Shown here piece by piece: positions 1 to 10,790 of a stretch of 64,000 bases of DNA. The notes beneath the pieces were generated by a model, which searched no databases, was not told the origin of the DNA, and worked only from the letters and a program-made list of their open reading frames with translations. Source of the DNA: Atrina japonica (lineage: Eukaryota > Mollusca > Bivalvia > Pterioida > Pinnidae). Numbering within the stretch: position 1 is the first letter of the stretch; the number at the start of each line of letters is the position of its first letter. Both the position numbers and the translations under genes were made by a program. The DNA lies in the NCBI GenBank assembly GCA_030159075.1, contig BROG01000249.1:837001-901000 (forward strand). Reading direction: 5' to 3'.

Positions 1-600
1 AATACCAAATGTTATCTGAAGCATTCCCTAGTGACTTTTTTATGCACATATTTCTTTTTCATTCACAATTTTGTAGATATAGACTAAACATTCATGACTA
101 TGCCATATTTGAAAGGAAATTATCTTTGGTGTTAATTTGTGTACCAAGGTTTGGCCCCTATAGTATTTGAGCCTTATTAGTACTAGCCACTTTTCTTTTA
201 CGAACTTGCGCCAAATTTAAATGGGAATAGTTCAACAGGTTTGATTGAAATTGGTGTATTAGTTTTTAAGAAGTTTATAAAGTTGCTAAATTACATTGAT
301 CTTAAGATTCTTCCACATAACTTTCCCCATATACCTTTATATACAAAAAGTCTACCATATTTTAGTTATAAACCCTCCAAGGTAAAGAGAACATGCATAC
401 TGCAAAATTTATTTGAAGATTGGAAGAAATCATTGGGATGAAAAGTTTAAGGTCTGGACTATGGACAACAAGTCCAGGTGAGCTAAACATTTTATTACAT
501 GCATGTGTAATCATATAGTTATAATACAGAGTTCAATACGCCCGTGCAATATGTAACATTATATTGCACTGTAGTTGGATATGGAAATTTCGGCGGAGCT
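1..600. other. AT-rich non-genic flank with traces of a dispersed repeat
   Basis: No supportable gene. The stretch 145-160 ('taccaaggtttggcccc') and 300-350 (a 'ttatatacaaaaagtct' string after 'aactttcc') resemble pieces of the mollusc-type dispersed repeat seen better at 39.0 and 50.5 kb, in which a 'ccaagttttggtccc' string and an 'aactttctcatatat...tatacaaaaag' string occur, so this is probably a very old degraded copy. A 66-codon open frame at 241-441 has no recognisable motif and is not called. Confidence 0.4.
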
Positions 601-675
601 ACTTTTCTAAATGCGATTCATGTCATCCAAAATATTTGATAGCATGGGTCCATCCACTACAACAATCACGATCTC

Positions 676-991
676 GTGTAGTCTGATGATATGGATAGAA
701 ACACATGTGTAGTCTGATGATATGGATAGAAATACATGTGTAGTCTGATGATATGGACATAAATACATGTGTAGTCTGATGATATGGATAGAAATACATG
801 TGTAGTCTGATGATATGGATAGAAACACACATGCAGTCTGATGATATGGATAGAAACACATGTGCAGTCTGATGATATGGATAGAAACACATGTGCAGTC
901 TGATGATATGGATAGAAACACATGTGCAATCTGATGATATGGATAGAAACACATGTGTAATCTGATGATATGTATAGAAACACATGTGTAG
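676..991. repeat. 31-bp minisatellite, about 10 copies
   Basis: Head-to-tail copies of a 31-bp unit containing 'tagtctgatgatatggata' followed by 'gaaacacatgtg'. Copies differ by a few substitutions (gtagtctg, gcagtctg, gtaatctg; aaacaca versus aaataca), so the array is moderately homogeneous. Overlapping open frames on the minus strand only reflect the lack of stops in the unit and are not genes. Confidence 0.95.
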
Positions 992-1058
992 TTTTGTCTG
1001 TGCATTGTCATAACATGATAAGTATATACACAATAAAGCAAGGAAAAACCCCAAGTAT

Positions 1059-1131
1059 GCAGTGGGACAAGTTAAAAATGAGTGGAGATCACCAGATATA
1101 CCCGGCTCATGGACAATTTCAGAAACAAGTG
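1059..1131. repeat. Dispersed repeat copy (pair with 24506-24578)
   Basis: About 73 bp containing 'agttaaaaatgag' and 'gatatacccggc' plus 'ggacaatttcagaaaca' matches 24506-24578 in the same orientation with scattered differences. Flanking DNA on both sides is unrelated or only faintly similar. This identifies an interspersed family of unknown class; no termini or target-site duplication could be defined. Confidence 0.6.
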
Positions 1132-1178
1132 GTCGATGGAGCATTATAGATTTAGAGATCCCAAGTGGCAAGTTAGTG

Positions 1179-1213
1179 CATCATCATCATCATTATCATC
1201 ATCATCATCATCA
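1179..1213. repeat. (CAT)n microsatellite
   Basis: About 11 CAT/ATC triplets with one interrupting 'tat' step. Confidence 0.95.
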
Positions 1214-1330
1214 CTTTTAGATGTGCCCTACCCCTATATATGACTACTAAGATCATCCCCCAGGATTTCATATATAACTGTTCAATATCAAATGACTCCT
1301 GCTTTGCCCGACATTCCCAAACTATGTTTA

Positions 1331-1915
1331 CCAGTTCACTAGTTATGTCAGTAAGGTTACCAGTTTAGTTGTAATGCCAGAAAGTTTCAGTATTATGTCA
1401 GGACATTTCAGCATTATATCAGGAAGTTTACCAGTTTACTTGTTATATTAGGAAGTTCGCTTGTTATGTCATTAAGTTTACCAGTTTACTTGTTCTGTCA
1501 GGAAGTTTACCAGGTTACATGTTATGTCAGGAAGTTTACCAGTTTACTTGTTATATTAGGAAGTTCGCTTGTTATGTCATTAAGTTTACCAGTTTACTTG
1601 TTCTGTCAGGAAGTTTACCAGGTTACATGTTATGTCAGGAAGTTTACCAGCTTACTTGTTATGTCAGGAAGTTTACCAGTTTACATGTTCTTTCAGGAAG
1701 TTTACCAGGTTACATGTTATGTCAGGAAGTTTACCAGCTTACTTGTTATGTCAGGAAGTTTACCAGTTTACTTGTTCTTTCAGGAAGTTTACCAGGTTAC
1801 ATGTTATGTCAGGAAGTTTACCAGTTTATTGTTATATTAGGAAGTTCGCTTGTTATGTCATTAAGTTTACCAGTTTAGTTGTTGTGCCAGAAAGTTTCAG
1901 TGTTATGTCAGGAAG
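1331..1915. repeat. 29-bp minisatellite with higher-order organisation
   Basis: About 20 copies of a 29-bp unit (core 'ggaagtttaccag' then 'tttacttgttatgtca'). Variants alternate (tttacttg, gttacatg, cttacttg; ttatgtcagg, ttctgtcagg, ttctttcagg), making blocks of two to three units that recur, so the array grew partly by multi-unit duplication. The variant 'ttatattaggaagttcgcttg' recurs at about 1445, 1550 and 1830 and marks a longer repeat. Three overlapping plus-strand open frames are repeat artefacts. Confidence 0.93.
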
Positions 1916-1924
1916 ATGATGCAC

Positions 1925-1990
1925 CACAACAGACAAAAGACAAACGCAATAGGTCACCATGACCTAGCCTTTGGCTCAGGTGACCTAAAA
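1925..1990 (+). repeat. 3' end of a mollusc-type dispersed repeat
   Basis: The string 'agacaaaagacaaacgcaa' then 'taggtcaccatgacc' and 'ggctcaggtgacctaaa' matches the terminal parts of the longer copies at 39.5 and 51.0 kb. Only the terminal ~65 bp is present, abutting the 29-bp array, so this copy is 5' truncated or was interrupted by the array. The end holds a small inverted motif (aggtcacc / ggtgacct). Confidence 0.7.
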
Positions 1991-3773
1991 ACTGCTGAAT
2001 GTGCACATCGTGCTGCACAATGATTTTTTTCCATTAGCAATTGCTTTTATATCCCGATGATGTTCAAAAAATGAAAAAAAATCCTTATATTTATATACAT
2101 TACCATTTTTCAGTGAAACTGTAGTCCACTGGATACTTAATTCATTCCAGAACACTTACTTTGCGGGGGGCGGGGGTGTTTTCATATGACGTAATGGCTC
2201 AACAGCTGTTTTGACATGAGAAGTAGTTCTCTTTTCTCATCACAAATATTTATGAAATTAAAGTTTAATTTCTTTTTTTTATATCATTTTGAAAGATACT
2301 AGTGATATGGACAATTTTGAATACTTATTCTCAGATTTAGTTCGTGATTTTTAATATTCGACCATTTAGTAGTGGCGGGTTAAATGTATCAGAAGAGAAT
2401 TGCCCGAATGGGCCGTGTACAAATGGCTGATAGGCCTACCATGTGTGATTTGGATAGCGACAGATGATCGTTGTTTAAAACAAATTTTCGTTTGAATTCA
2501 GATATTTTATCAGTGGAATATATCACAGAAAGTTTGAGTGTGACTCTTTATATTCGTTGATGACAACTGGAAGTAGCCATTCTATTTGATATTTTACCAA
2601 TCGCTGAATCAGCTGGGAAATGTCGTGAACTGTGAAGGGGTGACGATTTCGTAAATAGACCTATTTCAGTATATAGGCTAGCCCACTAGCAAATTCTTCA
2701 AATCAATTGAAACAAGACAAATACAGATTATGATGTGAAATAACAAACTTTTATTGTTCTGTTTAAAAGATAATTATCGACACGTTCATTATGGAAAATC
2801 CGTGTAGGCCTATAAATTATAATAGATCCATGTCAATTCAGACTTCAGTTTTTACCAACTGATCATATAGAGTATCCCGTCAATTTACTGAGAAACCTAT
2901 GAACACTACTTATGCTCGGCATTAATATTACAGGTGGGGAAAAACAAGATGGGACTGGTAATTAGCCTAGCAATTAATAGGATTTGAGGCGAACTGAAAG
3001 TCGATTTCACACGATGTGAGTGACGAATTGTTTCTGACAGGAATAGCCTATATGGTGATGGAAAAGCAAACTGTTTATCAGAGATGCAGGACAAAATTGC
3101 ACTAGACCTGACTCTCTTTTCAACTTACTTACAAGCAACGTAACTACGAAGCAAATTTTCATTTCTGTGGCCTGTGTTTCTTAGATCTATCGGCGTATTT
3201 ATTTTGTGGTAATTAATGGCTTTAAATAAAAATATGGAATGAATGTGTGTTATTTTATTCTTTATTGATTCATTCATATGTTCAGAGAATACTTGTCTGA
3301 CAAATCACTGCCATAACATGGTCATGGAAAGGGTTTCTTAGATATTCAGGTATTCCTACGCCAGCTAGCGGTTAACACTTAGATCACATGATGACTAACT
3401 GGTTTTATTGACACAACAAAAAGGATGTTCTGTATAACTGTAATGAAGGAAATTACAGTCGTTACCGTAATTGGCCATGTATAATCCACACTCTTTTCAC
3501 TCTAAAATTTGTCTCAGTCAGGGGGATGCGGATAATACAGTACTTTATTTTTTTCCGCGAAATACTGCATGAGATTCGATGTAGGTGGTAAGCCTGACAA
3601 AGTTTTTTCGTAATAACAATGTATGAGTCAATGTATATTATCATTCCATTGTAAGCATCATCATTGCTTATGTATGTGTGTATTTTATGTCTATGGCTCT
3701 GGTGAATAAATCAATAAATGAATCTTGTTGTCTTTTATTTTTGTGTGTTTCAGTTTACAAATAGACTAGACTA
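1991..3773. other. Non-repetitive AT-rich stretch, no gene seen
   Basis: No tandem repeat or convincing coding frame. A short G-rich run (gcggggggcgggggtg) lies at about 2163-2178. Open frames at 2906-3094 and 3462-3644 on the minus strand are short and featureless. Confidence 0.5.
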
Positions 3774-3846
3774 CACAGGCACTTGTGTTATGCAATCCCT
3801 TGATGAGGTTATTGTGATGGTGAATTGCATAACGCAAGTGCCTGTG
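3774..3846. repeat. Inverted repeat, 23-bp arms (hairpin)
   Basis: The left arm 3774-3796 and right arm 3824-3846 are reverse complements with a single mismatch (core 'gcacttgtgttatgcaat'), separated by a 27-base loop. Weaker complementarity extends outward (actagactac / ggctagcctagt). This could be a small MITE remnant or a transcribed hairpin; nothing here shows which. Confidence 0.8.
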
Positions 3847-4251
3847 CAAGGCTAGCCTAGTTGCGATGTTTGGTGAGGAAACAGAATAGTACAGTACCTG
3901 TTGCTTATCTTCATCATTAAGTTTTGTTATTATTGAAAAATAGAACAATCTCAACAAGAATTTTAATAATTATTTCTTGATGGTGAATGATGAAGCAAAC
4001 AGCAATGTTGTAAATATTATGGGAAAATATCCATTGGTCTAGCTGATGTGTGTAGGTATGTGTATGTAGGCGTATGTGTGTGGTCTTTAGACATTTGGTC
4101 AGTTCTCTAAATGATAAACACATCTCTAATTCTCTTCATTAAGGAGTTCTTTTCTCACAGAATTAAATCCTTTAGCATTCAATGTGATGGTAAGTGCAAC
4201 CTGTTAACTAAATCCTTGTATTCAAAGTGATACCCATTTATGTTAAAGCTG
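3847..4251. other. AT-rich spacer, nothing recognised
   Basis: Contains a short TG/CA-rich patch at about 4048-4080 (tgtgtaggtatgtgtatg). No gene, SINE or clear repeat family was recognised. Confidence 0.4.
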
Positions 4252-4719
4252 CTATAGGAAAAACACCAGCTTTGTTTACAACATGGGCGCAGACATTTTG
4301 GACACCCAAAGTTGTGCGGAGGGTAAAATGAGCCCAGTGATATGATTGGTCATTAAATGAAAAAATTAGTTTTGCCATTAATAAGTGAAATAAAGGTGAT
4401 AAAAGATACATGTATATTGGTAGTACTTTGTAAATTATAGGGTTGACGGTTGAAAATTGAAAGGGAGGGGTCATATGAGAATAGATATTTTCCTTTGGTG
4501 CGGAATACTACGAGTTGTAAACAAGTGAAAATTTGAAGTAAAAATGCAACGGCAACCTATACTTTTGCTTGCAAATTTTGTTACCAAAAAATATTGATCT
4601 TTCAGCACAGGGTACTTATTTGACCCAGATATAATAGATATGGGAGTGACAGTGACCTGAAGTTTTGTAAATTAGCATTGAGGCCTATGGGAGATTATTT
4701 GGTGGTGTCTGTCCTATAG
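4252..4719. mobile_element. MITE-like element, copy 1 (468 bp, imperfect TIRs)
   Basis: Begins 'ctataggaaaaacacca' and ends with the near reverse complement ('ggtgtctgtcctatag'), giving imperfect terminal inverted repeats of about 17 bp. A second copy in the same orientation lies at 6694-7154. There is no transposase. The shared minus-strand open frame of about 40 codons has no motif I recognise. A TA target-site duplication is possible but cannot be fixed because the ends are TATA-like. The class of the autonomous parent is unknown. Confidence 0.7.
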
Positions 4720-6693
4720 AGAAATTCACGTTTGACACATGTAGGCTGGATGAAGCCTTAAAATAAGTCATTTCTCTAATTTTTATCACCTAAATTGAAA
4801 TTCATTCACTTTTACTCATACTTTTAAACAGATGTGAGGGTCTCTATGAGATGGGGCCTCTGTTGGGGGTCCACAAGGTGCAAATTTAATAGGTGTGCTG
4901 CCTACCCACATTTATTATGCATTTGTTGCATATTGAGATTTCTTAATTTTATCTGTATGTTTTAAATTACACCTAGAACTAATATTTTATCATTTATTGG
5001 TCAAAATTTCATCTTTTCTTGGAAAAATTTAAGTATACCCCACCCTTCCTACAAACATGCATATGTTCTTTTATTTAAAAAAATCTTATAGTTATGGTTA
5101 TGCAGTGACTTATTTTAGGAAAATATTTTTTGAAATGATGTTTTTATTGTAAATTTTAATTCATTTGAATTAAAATCAGACCTTTTTGAGGTAAAAAACT
5201 GGTTGATTTTCTTCTTTTGAGGGCAAAATCTACATACTGGACCATGTCATTTTACTCGTGCAGTGTATTTTGTACCTTTAGCTCTATATATGTACTGTAT
5301 CTGAAGGGTAAGAACCATTTCATTTTTGAGAAAATTGTATTAAACTACATTTCAGCATTTAAATCTCATGAGTAAAATATTTCATCAAGTAATATACACT
5401 GTAAACAGTATAAAATTTAATCTAAATACCCCCCCCCCCCCCTTATGCTGATCTGTACATAAGAATTTCCTAGGTCATATTGTGTTAAATTTGGGTAATA
5501 GATAATTTGTAAATAAAAAAATTCTTTAGAAATAGGGTGTTTTAACATTTTTTTTCATAATCTATCAACATTTTAACCTGTATAAGGAATATTTCAATTT
5601 CTTAAATCCAGGCCAATAAGAGATTTTTATCTAATTATCATACTCATGTACATGTACCTGTAAAGATAATTATAAAGTATCCATTTAATTTTTTTCTGTA
5701 TTAACTTATCTCATATTCATTCAAGTTGCATGTTTTCATAAGTTTTCTAAATTTTCAGTCATGCATTTTTTGTTTGAATCATCTATTTTACCCCCCCCCC
5801 CCCTTCAGCAAATGTCACCTAACACTCTCTTGGGGTCATACCAGACAAAAATTAACACCTTGACTTTTACTAGTAAACTTAGTATAATTAAAATTTGTCT
5901 TAGTTCTTCATCTGAAACAGAACTATAAATATGTCATATCCTTTTAAAAGCAATTTGACTAGCATTTTGCACCATTTAAGTGTCAGTCATTTTAAAGTCA
6001 GACTCAGTTATCTGCCCTCTGTATTTAATTTACTAACATGATGAGACTGTAATTAAGGGATGAAACAAAACATGGACATGTCTGAAAATGATTACATAAC
6101 ATATTTCATATTAATGAACACAATAAGTGTATCAAAATGTGTTGTATGTAAGGGTATCCCCTCCCAGAAGTTTTACACTTTTATTAAGGGTGCACTTCAT
6201 TCCTTGTCAATAAAAGCAATTTGATGATATAAAAAATGACATGATTTACTTTTAAGTGAGTTTTAGAAATTCTTCTTTGCTTCTGGTGCCAAACTGGTCC
6301 CATGCTCATTAAGCAATGATCCAAATTTTAAGTTTTTGTGAAGAAAATGGTATGTTTTGTCACTTTTTCCATTATTAAGGGGTACCGTCTACCCTTATTT
6401 GATATCATGGTTAATATTGGTAAATGGTATGAAATCATTCAAAATAATGAGGTATATATGTTACAAACAATTCTGAATGAAAATCATGAAAGCAAAACAG
6501 ACAACTTCTTCATATAATGCATTTATTTGTTAATATCAATGAATGGGATTGAGAGGTAGGGGTGTGACACATTATAGATTGTGTTTCTCTTCAGGTTGGA
6601 CCTCCCATCCTTATTATTAAGGGGGCTTGGTGTGCAGTTAGTGAGATTCCAAAAAAAGCAAAATGACCATTTTTGGCAATGTTTTGGATAAAT
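4720..6693. other. AT-rich spacer between the two MITE copies
   Basis: No coding frame longer than 60 codons. Two C-homopolymer runs stand out at about 5429-5442 and 5791-5804. Phrases such as 'attattaagggg' recur at about 6182, 6370 and 6609 but do not form a regular array. It lacks any reverse transcriptase or integrase sequence, so the flanking MITE copies are not LTRs of a retrotransposon. Confidence 0.5.
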
Positions 6694-7154
6694 CTATAGG
6701 AAAAACACCAGCTTTGTTTACAACATGGGCGCAGACATTTTGGACACCCAAAGTTGTGCGGAGGGTAAAATGAGCCCAGTGATATGATTGGTCATTAAAT
6801 GAAAAAATTAGTTTTGCCATTAATAAGTGAAATAAAGGTATAAAAAAGATACATGTATATTGGTAGTACTTTGTAAATTATAGGGTTGACGGTTTGAATG
6901 GTATTGAAAGGGAGGGGTCATATGAGAATAGATATTTTCCTTTGGTGCGGGAATACTACGAGTTGTAAACAAGTTGAAAATTTGAAGTAAAAAATGCAAC
7001 GGCAACCTATACTTTTGCTTGCAAATTTTGTTACCAAAAATATTGATCTTTCAGCACAGGGTACTTATTTGACCCAGATATTATAGGAACAGTGACCTGA
7101 AGTTTTGTAAATTAGCATTGAGGCCTATGGGAGATTATTTGGTGGTGTCTGTCC
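6694..7154. mobile_element. MITE-like element, copy 2 (right end altered)
   Basis: Near-identical to 4252-4719, with small indels (near 6835-6845, 6893, 7080) and the right terminus changed from 'gtcctatag' to 'gtccattat'. The high identity implies recent amplification or local duplication. The spacing between left ends is 2442 bp. Confidence 0.7.
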
Positions 7155-7754
7155 ATTATCTAAGTCAGGAGTAGTTTTGGGGAAAGTATATAACAATCAT
7201 GGAACAATGATCTACCATAAAATAGTTCACCAAGAATATAATTTACATTTAATAACAGAGTACAGGGCCCAAAGTTACCAAATTTACTCAAAACTCCAGC
7301 TCAACTTTTATTTCATTATTCTGACTATAATAGTTCATAAAACTTCATGGTTTCAGTGATTTGGAAACATATTATTATTTTTTATCATTCACATGTAAAA
7401 TTCTGCATCACACATGATTTTCCCCATAAAAAATGAAGTAATACATTGATATTGTACTCAAAATTTGAGTATGTACTCATACCATTTTTTAATATTTTGA
7501 AAGTTTTTTTTAAGGAGCAATTATTTTTATCATTATCTACAACTGTAAGCCATTAATATACAAACATGTCCTACAACAAAATAAAATTTGCATGTTTTAC
7601 TTAAATCATGAAAGATAGTTGAGCTTGTATACTAAGTAAATTTGGTGACCTCGGCCCTAGATGTTAATAATAATCCATATTTGATGTGCTCACATGGAAT
7701 CCAGAACAAAACATAGTGTTTGATTACTAACCATCTCCTGTAAATGTCTTTGAG
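7155..7754. other. Spacer, possibly intronic
   Basis: AT-rich with no repeat family recognised. If the exon at 7755 is real, this is the upstream intron: a TACTAAC branch-point consensus at 7725-7731 lies 22 bases before the acceptor AG at 7753-7754. Confidence 0.3.
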
Positions 7755-7931
7755 ATGTAGTGGAAGAGATTGGTGCCAGCCATATAAGTTATCGGGAAAA
7801 CTCAAACCGAAGGTGAATTGTACCCAAGACAAAGATCCAGACCTACTGAGTGACAACCTTACCCTATGGACTCAAACTCAAATTTGTGAATATGAATCGT
7901 TCTGGACAACTCTTGCCCATGTGTTTACTGG
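7755..7931 (+). CDS. Candidate internal exon, unknown extracellular-type protein (partial)
   Basis: I do not recognise this protein. A 177-bp open segment is bounded by an AG acceptor (7753-7754, preceded by TACTAAC) and a GTATGA donor (7932 on). Both junctions are phase 2, so the exon is symmetric. It encodes about 59 residues with four cysteines (CSGRDWCQ near the start, VNCTQ, QIC), four tryptophans and N-linked glycosylation-like sequons (NCT, NLT), composition typical of secreted or ectodomain modules. Codon content is less AT-biased than the surroundings. No neighbouring exon was found, so it could also be an isolated or dead exon. Confidence 0.35.
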
Positions 7932-8812
7932 GTATGATGTGACAATTCATACTTAAAATTTATAGGGTAGGATAATTGTTTCTGGTTGGTTAGTAATTGA
8001 TTTAGTTATGAGTTGTCTAGTAATTCTATAAATAAACATGGAGGTTTTTTCAAAGAGATAAATAAAACTTCCGGGTAGATAACATTCAGTTAAAAAACAT
8101 TCTACACAAATATGCATATCCCTGCACATACACAAATACACATTTTCATAGATTTTGCCACTTTCGTCTAAATCATAATTTAATTTTTAACAAAAAAATA
8201 TGCACAAGTACACACAATTAAAGTATACATACTAACACAGAAGACAGTCACTCTCACAAACATCCAAGCAAATTGAATTATAAGATTTTATGTTCATAAC
8301 AATGCATCAGGTATACAGAGATACCAATTGTCAAAATGACCACATTTATCATGTAGTCATCAACAACAGCAATAACATTCTGAATCCATAAAAAACACAA
8401 CCTACCTATACATCAGTACTTTTTTATCTGATAAATCCCTACTGTCATCAAGCAGATTTTCAAACACACTGATAGTCCAAACAGTTACAAGATTAAGTCA
8501 ATCTTAAACACAGAATATGTTCAACCAATTGTGTCCACGTTGCCTCGGGATTCTATAGTGAATTGTACCTGCTCATTAACTAGACTGTAACATTAATCCT
8601 TGACGGATGTATTTGGAAATTACCTTCATACTGTATTATATAGTACACAAAATGTGATGCTTTATATACATTATTTGTATAAACCTGCAATATGAGCTTG
8701 TCAAACCTGAGTTTCCAAGTAAACGGCTCACCATACATTATATGACAACAGACAAAAAATAAGTCAGTGAAAGAAAAAAAAGAAAATTGAAAACAACAGT
8801 ATTATATAACTT
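7932..8812. other. AT-rich spacer, no gene seen
   Basis: No convincing coding frame, repeat unit or transposon terminus was recognised. Confidence 0.4.
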
Positions 8813-9800
8813 AGTGCCATGCCTGACATAAGACTAAGTCATGTCTGACGTAAAACTAAATCACGCCTGTCATAAGACTAAGTCATGTCTGACATAAAAC
8901 TAAATCACGCCTGTCATAAGACTAAGTCATGTCTGACATAAAACTAAATCACGCCTGACATAAGACTAAGTCATGTCTGACATAAAACTAAATCACGCCT
9001 GTCATAAGACTAAGTCATGTCTGACATAAAACTAAATCACGCCTGTCATAAGACTAAGTCATGTCTGACATAAAACTAAATCACGCCTGACATAAGACTA
9101 AGTCATGTCTGACATAAAACTAAATCACGCCTGTCATAAGACTAAGTCATGTCTGACATAAAACTAAATCACGCCTGACATAAGACTTAGTCATGCCTAT
9201 CATAAGACTAAGTCATGCCTGTCATAAGACTAAGTCATGTCTGACATAAAACTAAATCACGCCTGTCATAAGACTAAGTCATGTCTGACATAAAACTAAA
9301 TCACGCCTGACATAAGACTTAGTCATGCCTATCATAAGACTAAGTCATGCCTGTCAAAAGACTAAGTCATGTCTGTCATAAGACTAAGTCATGCCTGTCA
9401 AAAGACTAAGTCATGTCTGTCATAAGACTAAAATGCCTGTCAAAAGACTAAGTCATATCTGTCATAAGACTAAGTCATGTCTGTCATAAGACTAAGTCAT
9501 GCCTGTCAAAAGACTAAGTCATGTCTGTCATAAGACTAAGTCATGTCTGTCATAAGACTAAGTCATGCCTGTCAAAAGACTAAGTCATGTCTGTCATAAG
9601 ACTAAGTCATGCCTGTCAAAAGACTAAGTCATGTCTGTCATAAGACTAAGTCATGTCTGTCATAAGACTAAGTCATGCCTGTCAAAAGACTAAGTCATGT
9701 CTATCATAAGACTAAGTCATGTCTGTCATAAGACTAAGTCATGCCTGTCAAAAGACTAAGTCATGTCTGTCATAAGAGTTAGTCATACTTGTCATAACAC
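8813..9800. repeat. Satellite, 22-bp unit with 44-bp dimers
   Basis: About 45 copies of 'gactaagtcatgtctgtcat' plus 'aa'. The first half is organised as 44-bp dimers (a 'gtcatgtctgacataaaact' half plus an 'aaatcacgcctgtcataaga' half); the second half is dominated by a different dimer (gtcatgtctgtcataagact / gtcatgcctgtcaaaagact). The 'atgtctgacat' version is an 11-bp palindrome, giving each unit potential dyad symmetry. Confidence 0.95.
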
Positions 9801-10790
9801 TAAATCATGTCTGTAATAAAACCAATAGTTATCTCTGTAATAAGTCATGTCTGTAATAAGTTTATAGTCATGTCTCTAATAAGACAAATTGTTATGTCTG
9901 TAATACAACCATTAGTTATGTCTGTAATAAGACCAATATCATGTCTGTATTAAGACCAATAAGTCATGTCTGTTATAAGACCAATAGTCATGTCTGTAAT
10001 AAAACAAATATTCATGTCTATAATAAAACCAATATCATGTCTGTAATAAATTCAATATGTCATGTTTGTAAAACGACCAATATCATGTCAGTAATAAAAT
10101 CAATAGACCAACATCATGTGTGTAATAAGGCCAATAGTCATGTCTTTAAAAAAAACAATAATTATGTCTATAAAACGACCAATATTAATTTCTGTAATAA
10201 GACCGATGTCATGTCTGTAAAAACACCAATATTTTGTCTGTAATAAAACCAATAGGCCCTGTCTGTAATAAATTCAATATGTCATGTTTGTAAAACGACC
10301 AATATCATGTCAGTAATAAAATCAATAGATATCTCTGTAAAAAAACAAATAAGTCATGTCTGTAATCAGACCAATAGTCATGTCTGTAATAAAACCAATA
10401 AGTCATGTCTGTAATAAAAACAATATCATGTCAGTAATCAGACCAATAAGTGATGTCTGTAACAAAACCAAGAGCCTTGTCTGTAATAAAAACAATATCA
10501 TGTTTGTAATAAGACCAATATCTTGTCTGTAATAGTACCAATAATCAAAGCTGTAATAAAACCATTGAATCATGTCTGACATAAGATTAAGTCATGCCTG
10601 TCATAAGACTAATTCATGCTTGTCATCAGACTAAGTCATGTCTGTCATAAGACTAAGTCATGCCTGACATAAGACTAAGTCATGCCTGTCAAAAAGACTA
10701 CGTTGTGCCTGTCATAAGACTTTGTCATACCTGTCATAAGACTAAATCATGTCTGTAATAAAACCAGTAGTTATCTCTGTAATGAGACTA
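9801..10790. repeat. Satellite, diverged 24-25 bp units with a 22-bp island
   Basis: Here the motif shifts to 'catgtctgtaataaaaccaa' followed by 'tagt' or 'ta', a related but distinct class about 24 bp long with many substitutions and indels. At about 10565-10755 the 22-bp 'ataagactaagtcatg' class of the left array returns. The alternation shows the two classes exchange blocks within one locus. A 100-codon frame at 9941-10243 is an artefact. Confidence 0.9.

Noticed and set aside
4252..7154. LTR retrotransposon with ~465-bp LTRs
   Set aside because: Ends are inverted CTATAGG, not TG...CA, and the ~2 kb between has no gag, protease, RT or integrase sequence.
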